Both the position numbers and the translations under genes were made by a program. Below, one piece after another: positions 35,106-44,625 of a DNA stretch of 64,000 bases. The DNA lies in NCBI GenBank assembly GCA_040772845.1, contig JAXGXG010000001.1:4278001-4342000 (forward strand). The letters run 5' to 3'. The stretch's first letter is position 1; every line of letters begins with the position of its first letter. Under the pieces are notes generated by a model. That model did no database searches, was not told where the DNA came from, and was given only the letters and a program-made list of their open reading frames with translations. Source of the DNA: PWXP01 sp040772845 (GTDB lineage Bacteria > Planctomycetota > Planctomycetia > Pirellulales > Thermoguttaceae).

Positions 35106-36319
35106 TCACCGCCGCCGACGCAAAGCGCCCAGGGCCAGGATGCCAAGCAGCAGCAGAAGAATCGCGGAAGGCTCGGGGACCGCCAGCAGGGCCACGTCGT
35201 TGCCGATCGAGCCGCCGTCGAGGTTCGCCTCATAGGTGAGCACCATGTCGATGTAGGTGCCTGCCAGCGAGAAGACGTAGCCTTCAGGCTTGTCACTGAA
35301 GATGCCCGATACCAGGTCGTCGCCGTCGTTGATGAAGATCGGGAAGACATCTTCGATGTCCGGCAGGCTGGCGAACTCGACGTCCAGCGCACCGGCCAGC
35401 GAGATCGCACCATCGACGTTGATGGGGCTGATGCTGTTGATGGTCAGTTCGAGCGTCGAGTCGGCATTCTGACTATAGCCGTCCACCTCGATAGTCGCCT
35501 GGTCCCCGATGATATGGAACGTGCCCGTGCCGCCGCTGCCGACATACAGCGTGCCATCCACATCCAGTGTTCCGGCGGAGATGGTATACGTGCCAACGCC
35601 GCCGGCATGCCCGAGTCGGAGATCTTCTGTTGTTGTGAGACTTCCGCCGGTCTGATTGAATACCCCGGTCCCGCCCGTTTGGTCGCCCAGCATCCGACAT
35701 ATTCATTCGGCGCAGTCAGCACGCCCGTGCCACTGAGGTTGTACGTGCCATTTGCCGGACTATAACGCCCGACGACAAGGTTGTCCAAACTGACGGTAAC
35801 CGTGCCGCCGCTATGGTTGAACACACCCGTGCCGTTTTGGCCGACACGAATGTAGCGACATGCAAGGCTGCCGCCACTGATGTTATAGGCGCCATTGCCA
35901 CTGGCATTGTTGCCTACATAGAGAGCCTGCTGACCAATACTGAAGGCCCCGCCCGTCTGCGTGAACGTTCCCGTGCTGTTGTTACCTACGTACGAATGGT
36001 TGCCTGTGGCGCTGAATGTCGTGGTTGCGCCGCCGGAGAACGCAATGGTTGAACCGCCGTCGATGTAGAAACGATTGGCAACAGCACCTTCGGATCCGAT
36101 TTGTGCCGTACCTCCGTTATTGACATTGACGGTGTCGCTGGTGGTCGGCAGCCCATCGGGATCCCAGTTCTCGGCAGTATTTCAATCACCCGTGCCGACA
36201 AGATCCCACGTAATGGCGAGCGTCGAAGAGGCCATGCCAAGGGTCAAGGCTGCAACGACCGCCAATGCGGAAATCGTCCCCGCCACCCGATTCGTCACCG
36301 AGCCAGTTTGACAAAACAT
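35106..36319 (-). pseudogene. PEP-CTERM paralogue inactivated by a stop codon and a frameshift
   Basis: Read from ATG 36319 (GGAGG 9 nt upstream), the gene begins MFCQTGSVTNRV with a signal peptide (VVAALTLGMASSTLA) and ITWDLVGTGD, then meets TGA at 36182-36184. The frame continues after it with NTAENWDPDGLPTTSD, so TGA most simply replaces a Trp codon (TGG). Beta-strand repeats follow (HSYVGNNSTGTFTQTGGA, NISGGSLACRYIRVGQNG) to EYVG near 35695. There a single-base deletion shifts to the frame of LGDQTGGTGVFNQTGGSL, which runs through the shared 3' half to the PEP-CTERM tail. Adding one base gives a 404-codon gene. Two lesions make it non-functional unless the sequence has errors. Confidence 0.85.
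35110..35606. repeat. 497-bp duplicated segment, copy 2
   Basis: Partner of 33236-33732. Upstream of this segment the two genes differ completely, so the boundary is sharp, as expected for gene conversion or partial duplication. Confidence 0.93.
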
Positions 36320-36464
36320 CAGACAAACCCTCCGAACTTCGAGAAGAATAAGCCCCTCGTCCCAGACGTTCTTCCTCCAGGGCAAAGCAGTGCCTTGCCT
36401 ATATACTAATCGATATTTCTGCCATATCAACCTATGGATCGCCCTTTCGGGGGGGCGCGCTTTG

Positions 36465-37462
36465 GCGGTGATCGTAAGCGAAGGACCACGTAGACAGTCA
36501 ACCGGCAAGCCCCCTCCGACACAACGCGGGGGCTGCGTGCGGGAACCGGTATCGCGCGTGGTTCCCGATTACGATTACGATTACGAGCACGATTGGGAAC
36601 CCGGGCCCCTCGTGCTCGTGCTCAGCTTTGGCGGTGCTCGTAATCGAAGGACCACGCAGAACCTCAACCGGCCAGCCCTCTCAGCCCCAACGCTGGGGTC
36701 GCGTGCGGGAACCGGTATCGCGCGTACTGCCCGATTGCGATTACGAGCACGATTGGGAACCCGGGCCCCTCGTGCTCGTGCTCAGCGTAGCGGTGCTCGT
36801 AATCGAAGGACTGCACAAAACCCCAACCGGCAAGCCCCCTCCGACACAATGCGGGGCTGCGTGCGGGAACCGGTATCGCGCGTGGTTCCCGATTACGATT
36901 ACGAGCACGAGTACGAGTGGGAACCCCTCGTGCTCGTGCTCAGCGTAGCGGTGCTCGTAATCGAAGGACTGCACAAAACCCCAACCGGCAGGCCCCTTCC
37001 GACACAACGCGGGGGCCGCGTGCGGGAACCGGTATCGCGCGTGCTTCCCGATTGCGATTACGAGCACGATTGTGAACCCGGGCCCCTCGTGCTCGTGCTC
37101 AGCGTCGCGGTGCTCGTAATCGAAGGACTGCGCAAAACCCCAACCGGTGAGCCCCCTCCGGCACAATGCGGGGTCGCGTGCGGGAAGGAATATCGCGCGT
37201 GGTTTCCGATTACGATTACGAGCACGAGCACGATTGTGAACCCAGCCCCTCGTGCTCGTGCTCAGCGTAGCGGTGCTCGTAATCGAAGGACTGCGCAAAA
37301 CCCCAACCGGCCAGCCCCCTCCGGCCCAATGCGGGAGCTGGCTGCGGGAAGGAATACCGCGTGTGCTGTCCGATTACGATTACGAGCACGAGCACGATTG
37401 TGCCCCAGCCCCCTCGTGCTCGTGCTCAGCGTAGCGGTGCTCGTAATCGAAGGACTGCGCAG
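36465..37462. repeat. Tandem array of about 160-bp hairpin units, first block (7 junctions)
   Basis: The anchor GCGGTGCTCGTAATCGAAGGA recurs, with AAGGA starting at 36481 (degenerate), 36647, 36806, 36964, 37123, 37286 and 37450, that is periods of 158-166 bp. Each unit holds a G/C-rich constant part (CGGGAACCGGTATCGCGCGTG), then GATTACGAGCAC(GAGCAC)GA, a short loop region (often AACCCGGGCCCC), TCGTGCTCGTGCTCAGCG and GTGCTCGTAATC. The 5' arm can pair either with TCGTGCTCGTGCT or with GTGCTCGTAATC, giving two alternative stems of about 12-13 bp. The first unit is most diverged. The block lies between the PEP-CTERM pseudogene and the S23-like gene. Confidence 0.93.
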
Positions 37463-37603
37463 TAGACCAAGTCTGGCCGGTCGTTCAATTGAAAGCCCTT
37501 GCAACGTCCTCTGCAATGGCTATACTGAGCGAAAGGCGTTATCCGCGACTCCCGGGAGGGGGGCGAGAATGGTTATTGCAGCCACTGCTGAAGAATCGAT
37601 TTC

Positions 37604-38047
37604 ATGATGGAGATTATATTCGATCATGACCGTCTGGACGTCTACTGCTTGGCCATCCAGTACAACGCCGAGGCATTTGCGTTCGCCAAGACCCTATCAG
37701 GACTACAGCGTCACGCTCGGGATCAATGGCTGCGAGCGGCTCAGTCGGTCGCATTGAACATCGCCGAGGGCAACGGTAAGCGTAGCAGAAAGGACCGGTC
37801 GCGATTCCTCGACATCGCGCGCGGCTCCGCTCTTGAGTGCGCGGCGGTCCAAGATGTCCTCGTAGCATCCGGCGGATTGGAGCCAGCGTCAAGTCTCGCT
37901 CTCAAGCGGAGGCTCAAGCGCATTGTATCGATGCTCACTCGAATGACGATGAAGCGTGACCACGATGCTGAACCGCAGGTAATCCCATCCGACGTTGCGA
38001 GCCGTTACGGGGATGAAAACGATCTTCAGCCAGAGCGAGACGTCTGA
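37604..38047 (+). CDS. Four-helix-bundle protein (S23 / 23S rRNA IVS-encoded, Avd-like)
   Basis: A 147-aa protein. The core (about 5-115) has the family signature: FDHDRLDVYCLAIQYNAEAF, QWLRAAQSVALNIAEGNGK, SRFLDIARGSALECAAVQDV. These define the four-helix bundle of S23-like proteins, found in intervening sequences of 23S rRNA genes and related to Avd of diversity-generating retroelements. Family members are basic pentamers thought to bind nucleic acid. The tail (about 118-147) is acidic and unrelated. The gene with flanks (about 37463-38063) interrupts the hairpin-repeat array. Start may be ATG 37604 or 37607. No reverse transcriptase or rRNA is nearby. Confidence 0.88.
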   Translation: MMEIIFDHDRLDVYCLAIQYNAEAFAFAKTLSGLQRHARDQWLRAAQSVALNIAEGNGKRSRKDRSRFLDIARGSALECAAVQDVLVASGGLEPASSLALKRRLKRIVSMLTRMTMKRDHDAEPQVIPSDVASRYGDENDLQPERDV

Positions 38048-38063
38048 TTGCCGGCCGTATCAC

Positions 38064-38265
38064 TCGTGCTCAGCGTCAGCGGTGCTCGCAATCGGAGGAC
38101 TGCGCCAAACCTCAACCGGAACACCCCCTCCAACACAACGCAGGAGCTGGCTGCGGGAAGGAATATCGCGCGTGGTTTCCGATTACGATTACGAGCACGA
38201 GCACGAACCCTGGCGATCGTGCTCGTGCTCAGCGTAGCGGTGCTCGTAATCGAAGGACTGCGCAA
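38064..38265. repeat. Hairpin-unit array, second block (one and a half units)
   Basis: The array resumes mid-unit with CTCGTGCTCAGCG, then an anchor variant GCGGTGCTCGCAATCGGAGGA (GAGGA at 38095) and a canonical one (AAGGA at 38253), 158 bp apart. It ends about 25 bp before the stop codon of the sugar permease gene at 38288, so it may act as that operon's 3' structure. Confidence 0.9.
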
Positions 38266-38287
38266 ACAAGCAACCCCTGCCAACCGA

Positions 38288-39289
38288 CTACTTGCCGCGT
38301 CCGGCGAGCCGACGGATCAAGCTGCGGGCCGACCAGCGGTTTCGCAGAGCGTCGGCCAGGACGGCAACGATGATGACAAGGCCGGTGATGACGCGCTTGG
38401 TCGGTTCCGTCGCACCAACGTGGGCCAGCCCGGTCTGCAAGACGGCGATGATCAGCACGCCGAAGAAACTGTTGATGACCGAACCGCGGCCGCCCATCAG
38501 GCTTGTACCACCAATCACGACGGCGGCAATCGCGGCCAGTTCCATGCCAACCCCGCCGTTCGGATCGGCCGAGGAAAGCCGCGACGTCTGGAAGACGCCG
38601 GCCACCCCGGCCAGCAGACCGGCCAGGGCGAATACGGCAATCTTCGGCCCCCGTGGGGCGATGCCTGACAATCGCACCGCCGTCTCGTTCGTGCCGATGG
38701 CCACCAGGTAACGCCCGAACACGGTGCGCGACAATACAAACTGCCCGGCAATCACCAGGCCAATGGCGATCAGAAATGCAGGTGACAATTGCACGCCGGG
38801 AAGCGGGGCGCCGATCCCTTCCACCGCCGCCCCGATATACTGTGTTTGCGAGCCGGTTACCAGGTACGCGCCGCCGCGCGCCATTTCCAGCATGCCCAGC
38901 GTTACGATGAACGACGGAATCCCTGCCCCGACCGAAATGGCCCCGTTGACCAGTCCGCAAGCCAGGCCGGCCCCCAGGCATAGCAGGGCGGCCGGCAATG
39001 GCGACCAGCCCCATTGCGTCATGGCAACACCCAACACGGATGCACTCAGTGCAAGCACCGAACCGACCGAAAGGTCGATGCCGGCAATCACCAGCACCAG
39101 CGTCATGCCGACTGCGATGACCACAAGATCGGGAATCTGGTTCGCAATCGTAATGAACGTGCGCAGTGCAAGGAACCGGTCGCTCATTACCGCAAACAGG
39201 GCAACGAGCGCCGCCAGAACGACGATCATGCCCACGTAATCGGCCAACCAACCTCGCGGCCGTGCACCATCTTGGATATCGTCACTCAT
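38288..39289 (-). CDS. rbsC: Ribose-type ABC transporter permease
   Basis: A 333-aa inner-membrane permease. ATG 39289 is chosen over a long upstream extension because it overlaps the rbsA stop as ATGA and is preceded by GGAGAGGAG. Eight or more hydrophobic helices are visible. Family motifs are VGMTLVLVIAGIDLSVGSVL near residue 60 and AAIAAVVIGGTSLMGGRGSV near 245. It forms the channel for the pentose brought by the upstream RbsB-like protein, working with RbsA. Last gene of the operon; the hairpin array begins just beyond its stop. Confidence 0.93.
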   Translation of the reverse strand: MSDDIQDGARPRGWLADYVGMIVVLAALVALFAVMSDRFLALRTFITIANQIPDLVVIAVGMTLVLVIAGIDLSVGSVLALSASVLGVAMTQWGWSPLPAALLCLGAGLACGLVNGAISVGAGIPSFIVTLGMLEMARGGAYLVTGSQTQYIGAAVEGIGAPLPGVQLSPAFLIAIGLVIAGQFVLSRTVFGRYLVAIGTNETAVRLSGIAPRGPKIAVFALAGLLAGVAGVFQTSRLSSADPNGGVGMELAAIAAVVIGGTSLMGGRGSVINSFFGVLIIAVLQTGLAHVGATEPTKRVITGLVIIVAVLADALRNRWSARSLIRRLAGRGK

Positions 39290-40839
39290 CGATTCTCCTC
39301 TCCATGCGCCGAGGGCGTCCCCGTCACGTGCTGAAACGCCGCCGCCAGAAGTCGCTCGTGGCTCCATTCGCCTCGTGCAAAAGTCTGGACGAGCCGTCCC
39401 TGCGACAGGACGGCAATTCGATCGCACAGGGTCATCAGTTCCTCCATCTCGCTGGAAACGACGACGCACGCCTTGCCTCGCCGAGCCAGATCGTGCAGCA
39501 GCCGGTACACCGTGGCCTTCGCGGACACGTCGACACCGCGTGTCGGTTCATCGAACAGGTAGACCTCGGCGTCGCGCATCAGCCAACGCCCGATCAGTAT
39601 TTTCTGCTGGTTGCCGCCGCTGAGTTCCACAACCGGCTGTTCCACGCCTTGCGAACGCAGGTCCATCGCCGTGCCGGTCTCCAGGGTGGCGGTGGCCTCT
39701 GCCTGTCGGTCCAGCCGGCCACCCGGCCTTCGGAACGCCTGCAAGTGCGCCAGCGTGGCGTTTATTCGTACGGAACAGGGTAGCAGCAGGCCATGCTCCT
39801 TGCGATCTTCCGGCACCATGGCGAGGCCGGCCGCCACCGCCTGTCGCGGTGATCGGAAGCATTGCGGCGCAGCATCGCCCACCGCAACGGTGCCTGCGTT
39901 GGCACGGTCGGCGCCAAAGATGGCGCGAAGCAGCTCTGTACGGCCCGAGCCGACCAGTCCGGCAATGCCCAGGATTTCTCCCGCATGGGCGTCGAACGAT
40001 ACGTTGCGAACGGCACTGCCTCGCGAAAGGTTCCGAACACGAAGCCGCACCGGGCCCGCCGAGCGGGTCGACGCGGCGGCCGATTCTACGTCGCGGCCGG
40101 CCATCAGCCGTACGGCTTCGTCGGTCGCCAGTTCCGACGCAACCCGTGTAGCAATCACCTGCCCATCACGCAGCACGGACACGCGATCGGCGATGCGGCG
40201 GATCTCGTCCATGCGATGGCTCACGTAGATGAGCGATACGCCTTCAGCCCGCAAACGCCGAATGTGCTCGAACAATCGTTCGATCTGCGGGTCCATCAGG
40301 GCCGCGGTCGGCTCGTCCAGAATCAGCAGGCGGCAGTGTTGGGCGAGTGCCGCGGCGATTTCAAGCTGCTGCTGGACACCGACACCAAGCTCGGCGACGG
40401 GCGTATCGGGATCCAGTTCGGCAAGGTCCACCCGGGCCAACGCTTCGCGAGCATCGCGCCGCAGCTTCCGGCGATCGACCACGCCCAACCGCCGCGGTAG
40501 ACGCGAAAGGAACAGATTTTCGGCAACGGTGAGCGTGCCGATCAGGTTCAATTCCTGGTGGACGATGTGAATGCCGGCCGCCTCGGCATCCGGCTTTCCG
40601 GCCGGCGCGTAAGGCTCGCCGTCGAGCGTCATCGTTCCGCTGTCAGGCCTAACCAGTCCACAGATGATCTTCGCCAGGGTACTCTTACCGGCCCCGTTCG
40701 CTCCAATCAGCGCATGGACCTCGCCGGGCCGGCATTCGAAGTCGACGTCCACCAACACCGGCACGGCATAGCTCTTGCCGATGCCGGAACACCGGATACG
40801 CGGAAGGGCGGGAGTGCTGTGCGGCGTACCGGACGTCAT
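39286..40839 (-). CDS. rbsA: Ribose-type ABC transporter ATPase, two nucleotide-binding domains
   Basis: A 517-aa protein typical of RbsA/MglA. First domain: Walker A GANGAGKSTLAKII, signature VAELGVGVQQQLEIAAAL, Walker B LLILDEPTAAL. Second domain: a degenerate P-loop GLVGSGRTELLRAIFGADR, signature VVELSGGNQQKILIGRWL, and VYLFDEPTRGVDVSAK. ATG 40839 is chosen because the sequence before it (40920 start) is atypical. It energises sugar import through RbsC. It is separated from rbsB by about 800 bp that hold a toxin-antitoxin pair, an unusual break. Confidence 0.94.
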   Translation of the reverse strand: MTSGTPHSTPALPRIRCSGIGKSYAVPVLVDVDFECRPGEVHALIGANGAGKSTLAKIICGLVRPDSGTMTLDGEPYAPAGKPDAEAAGIHIVHQELNLIGTLTVAENLFLSRLPRRLGVVDRRKLRRDAREALARVDLAELDPDTPVAELGVGVQQQLEIAAALAQHCRLLILDEPTAALMDPQIERLFEHIRRLRAEGVSLIYVSHRMDEIRRIADRVSVLRDGQVIATRVASELATDEAVRLMAGRDVESAAASTRSAGPVRLRVRNLSRGSAVRNVSFDAHAGEILGIAGLVGSGRTELLRAIFGADRANAGTVAVGDAAPQCFRSPRQAVAAGLAMVPEDRKEHGLLLPCSVRINATLAHLQAFRRPGGRLDRQAEATATLETGTAMDLRSQGVEQPVVELSGGNQQKILIGRWLMRDAEVYLFDEPTRGVDVSAKATVYRLLHDLARRGKACVVVSSEMEELMTLCDRIAVLSQGRLVQTFARGEWSHERLLAAAFQHVTGTPSAHGEENR

Positions 40840-40873
40840 AACAGAGTACAAAGTGACGGGAGGGGAAAGTGCT

Positions 40874-41209
40874 TCAGAGACACTCCAGGTGGTTGCACAT
40901 TTCATCCGGGCGTAATACACCGTGCAGCAATAGCAGCGCCTTCACAAGCTCACCAACACTATGCTTCCGCTCGGGACACCAGGCAATTCCAGCGTGTTTC
41001 ATACCGGAATGGTGCACGGCTACAAAATCGGGATCGAAAGTCACGAGCACCCGACCTTCGGCTGTAGCAAAAGCAAGCTGGTCAACATCAGGCAAACCAC
41101 ACCGATCGGCGTCCTGGGCCGTTAGTACGTCGATGTTGCGGCGAGCCAATGCTCGGCTCACCGGGCCGGGAAAATGCTGGTCCATGTAGAAGCGAAGAGC
41201 ATCAGTCAC
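40874..41209 (-). CDS. DUF5615 PIN-like toxin
   Basis: A 111-aa protein starting MTDALRFYMDQHFPGPVSRA. The pattern (an early D-x-H/N segment, LARRNIDVLTAQDADRCGLPD, then RVLVTFDPDF with a metal-binding Asp) matches DUF5615, a small PIN-like putative RNase usually paired with a DUF433 antitoxin. The start overlaps the DUF433 stop by 8 nt, so the pair is translationally coupled. The two genes sit in the middle of the ribose operon in the same direction, 34 nt before rbsA, and could be transcribed with it. Confidence 0.85.
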   Translation of the reverse strand: MTDALRFYMDQHFPGPVSRALARRNIDVLTAQDADRCGLPDVDQLAFATAEGRVLVTFDPDFVAVHHSGMKHAGIAWCPERKHSVGELVKALLLLHGVLRPDEMCNHLECL

Positions 41210-41516
41210 AGGCTTTCTCTCGCAGCGCTGCGGGAATCTTGGAGGGGATGGCCGCCTTCACCCAGTCGGCCCACTCATCGGCCTTTCGGAAGTCGTCTTC
41301 AATCTCCTGCCGGTGATCAAAATAATAAGCAAGGGCGGCATACACATCCGCGAGAACCAAACCGGGAAACATATCAACAATCTGGTCCGGACTCATGCCG
41401 CGCATCTCGTGCCAGACGACAATATCGGCAACCCGAATACGATGCCCGGCAATACAGGCCCTTCCACCACATATCCCCGGTATCTTGGTAATATGTTGCG
41501 TCAATACGTTTTCCAT
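41202..41516 (-). CDS. DUF433 antitoxin
   Basis: A 104-aa protein. The DUF433 core is clear: ITKIPGICGGRACIAGHRIR, then VADIVVWHEMRGMSPDQIVD and LADVYAALAYYFDHRQEIE. DUF433 proteins carry a small DNA-binding domain and pair with PIN-like DUF5615 toxins (VapB-like role). It precedes and overlaps the toxin. Upstream lie 126 nt to the rbsB stop, enough for an own promoter. It probably represses the pair and neutralises the toxin. Confidence 0.87.
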   Translation of the reverse strand: MENVLTQHITKIPGICGGRACIAGHRIRVADIVVWHEMRGMSPDQIVDMFPGLVLADVYAALAYYFDHRQEIEDDFRKADEWADWVKAAIPSKIPAALREKACD

Positions 41517-41642
41517 AGAGAACCCCGTGAAACACTGGCCGGATCATTACACCCTGGAACAAGGAAGCCTTATTGATATTATACTGCAATGGTCGGTGGA
41601 CTGACAGTGGCAAAACGCCGAGTCGAATCCAGAGCGCCCACC

Positions 41643-42601
<959 letters not shown>

Positions 42602-42605
<4 letters not shown>

Positions 42606-43561
42606 GACATTCCTTTCTGCGTATTGATGAGCGATTCCACTTCCTGCCTCGACGGCATGCCAGGTTGGGCGCCGGGCCGCGTAGTAGCCAGCGCGCCTGC
42701 GGCCGCAGCCATGCGCACGGCCGTGGCGGCTTGTGCTCCTTCCGAAAGCGCGACCGTCAGCGCACCGGCAAAGGCATCGCCTGCGGCCGTCGTGTCGACC
42801 GGCTGCACCTCGAAGGGCGGAACGTGAACCGGTTGTTTGTCCCGCTCGCAGTACACGGCTCCCTGTGCGCCAAGTGTCACAATTGCCAGCCCCGCGCCCC
42901 GTTCGGTCAACCACTGCGATTGCCGAAACGCGCCTTCCAGGCCGCTGCCGGATAGGCCCGTGATGGCCGCTGCTTCGGTCTCGTTCGGACAGATCACGTC
43001 CACCTTAAACAGTTCCGGCGGCAAGGCCTTGGGCGCCGGCGCCGGATTGAGCACCACGCGCACGCCGCATCGCCGCGCCAGTGCGACGGCCGCAACCACC
43101 GATTCTTCCGGTATCTCCAGTTGAACCAGTACGGCACTGGCCTGGGAAATCAGCGATTCGGCGCCGGCGACATCGGCAGGCGTTACCTGCCCGTTTGCAC
43201 CGGCAACAACCACGATCGCATTTTCCCCGGAGTCTTCGACGCCAATCGTGGCGATACCGCTCGAACAATTGGGCGTGTGAACGATCGCGTCTGTATCGAC
43301 GCCGTGGGAGCGAAGCGAGTCAACCAGCACGGCAGCGAATGCATCGTCGCCCACGCGGCCTACCATGCCGACCGATGCTCCCAGCCTGGCCGCGGCAACG
43401 GCTTGGTTTGCACCCTTTCCGCCGGGGATCGTCTGGAACGAACTGCCGTGTACCGTCTCGCCCGGACGCGGAAGACGCGTCACGCGCGCGACAAGGTCCA
43501 TGTTCACAGACCCGACGACGACAATACGCGGTTTGCGTCCGTCGGTGGTTTGGGCCGTCAC
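42602..43561 (-). CDS. rbsK: Ribokinase (PfkB family)
   Basis: A 319-aa kinase. PfkB signature 1: IPGGKGANQAVAAARLGASV near residue 45; signature 2: VDTTAAGDAFAGALTVAL near 245, with the catalytic Asp in the G-D pair. RIVVVGSVNMDLVARV opens the fold. It phosphorylates ribose at O5 in the cytoplasm. The GTG start at 43561 overlaps the nucleoside hydrolase stop (GTGA), and its stop overlaps rbsB, so translation is tightly coupled. The neighbouring hydrolase and transporter make ribose the obvious substrate. Confidence 0.93.
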
Positions 43562-44604
43562 TGCGATTCCTTTCCATCATCGTCGAGCGGACCGGAACAC
43601 GGCGGCTGGCTGCACAGATTCACGAATGCCTCCGTGATCTTCGCGCACTGGTTCGCATCGACCGTCAGATACCGGTGCAGGCCGTTCGGGTCGGCTTCGA
43701 ATTGCGTGCCGCCGTCGTCTGCAATCGTCACACGTCCAGGCTGCGAAATGCCGAAATAACCCCGATCGGGGCGCACCACCTGCAAAACGCAGGTCAGGTC
43801 CCACGTAGGCCGATTGTGCGGAGGCGGCATGTACAGACAATAGGCCTCCGCAACCGGATGGTGAGCGACGTAGTCATAGTCCTGTTCGATGCTGACGGCC
43901 GGGTACGGAATGGCGATGCCAATCTCGTAGCCGCTCCACAGGATGGGCGTCGGCCACTGCGCCGCAAGCGTCTTGGCCGCCGGGATATCCTTGATCACAT
44001 TGTATTCAAGGTGCCGCTTGCCATGGATCGGCTGGAACGAGCCGGCCATCATTGCAAGCAACTTTCCCTTTTGGGCGACCAGGTCGCGCCCGGACAGCGG
44101 CGAGATGTCGTCCGCGGGCGAGTCCAGCAGTCGCGCCAGGTTCGTCGAGAAACCCACCTGCACGAAGACGACCGACTTGTCCGCCTGCCCGGCAAGAACC
44201 TTTCGCAGCAGAACGGTAGCGTCCGGGGCGTCGTTTCCATCTTGCAGCCCGCGCGGATAGCGCAGCTTTTCGCCGTCACGTTCCTCTGCCAACTTGAGGA
44301 ATCGGCCCGGCCCCGGCGTCGGCCCGTTGCGAACGAGTCCGATAGGGACATTGCCTCGGCCGTAGAACGTGTTCACGGCATCGGTAAACGTCGCGGCCAA
44401 CGGCTCGCACTTCGTGAGCGTAACGGCCAGCAACCGGCACTCGCCACGCGATTGCAGTGCATGGATCAGACCGAGGGCCAACGCGTCGTCCACGTCGTTG
44501 CCCATATCGGTATCAAAGACGATCGGCACCGGTTGTGCCAAAGCCTGCCCCGTGACCATGGCAAGGATTGCAAGTGAGGCAGCCGTCCAAAGAAGTCGTT
44601 TCAT
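43558..44604 (-). CDS. Exported inosine/uridine-preferring nucleoside hydrolase
   Basis: A 348-aa protein. The signal peptide (LLWTAASLAILAMVTGQALA) directs it out of the cytoplasm. The calcium and ribose-binding signature of nucleoside hydrolases, IVFDTDMGNDVDDALALGLI, begins the mature enzyme; the later conserved region around LTCVLQVVRPDRGYF and a NCAK-type C-terminus fit the family. It splits ribonucleosides into base and ribose. Being exported next to a ribose importer and ribokinase, it likely feeds them with ribose from external nucleosides. Confidence 0.9.
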   Translation of the reverse strand: MKRLLWTAASLAILAMVTGQALAQPVPIVFDTDMGNDVDDALALGLIHALQSRGECRLLAVTLTKCEPLAATFTDAVNTFYGRGNVPIGLVRNGPTPGPGRFLKLAEERDGEKLRYPRGLQDGNDAPDATVLLRKVLAGQADKSVVFVQVGFSTNLARLLDSPADDISPLSGRDLVAQKGKLLAMMAGSFQPIHGKRHLEYNVIKDIPAAKTLAAQWPTPILWSGYEIGIAIPYPAVSIEQDYDYVAHHPVAEAYCLYMPPPHNRPTWDLTCVLQVVRPDRGYFGISQPGRVTIADDGGTQFEADPNGLHRYLTVDANQCAKITEAFVNLCSQPPCSGPLDDDGKESQ

Positions 44605-44625
44605 GGTTCTTATGCTCCTGTTGAT

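Noticed and set aside
36182..36184. Recoded TGA (selenocysteine or tryptophan)
   Set aside because: No SECIS-like hairpin noted, the gene has another frame break and other genes use TGA as stop, so a nonsense mutation is simpler.
36390..37607. 405-codon open frame on the plus strand with DYDYEHEHD-type and RARAQRSGARNRRT-type repeats
   Set aside because: It simply runs through the hairpin array; unit lengths of 158-166 bp change its frame from unit to unit, so no constant peptide is kept. Other frames of the array are open as well.
36465..38265. Possible CRISPR array
   Set aside because: The repeated unit is about 160 bp, mostly conserved throughout, with no short repeat and unique spacer structure and no intact cas genes.
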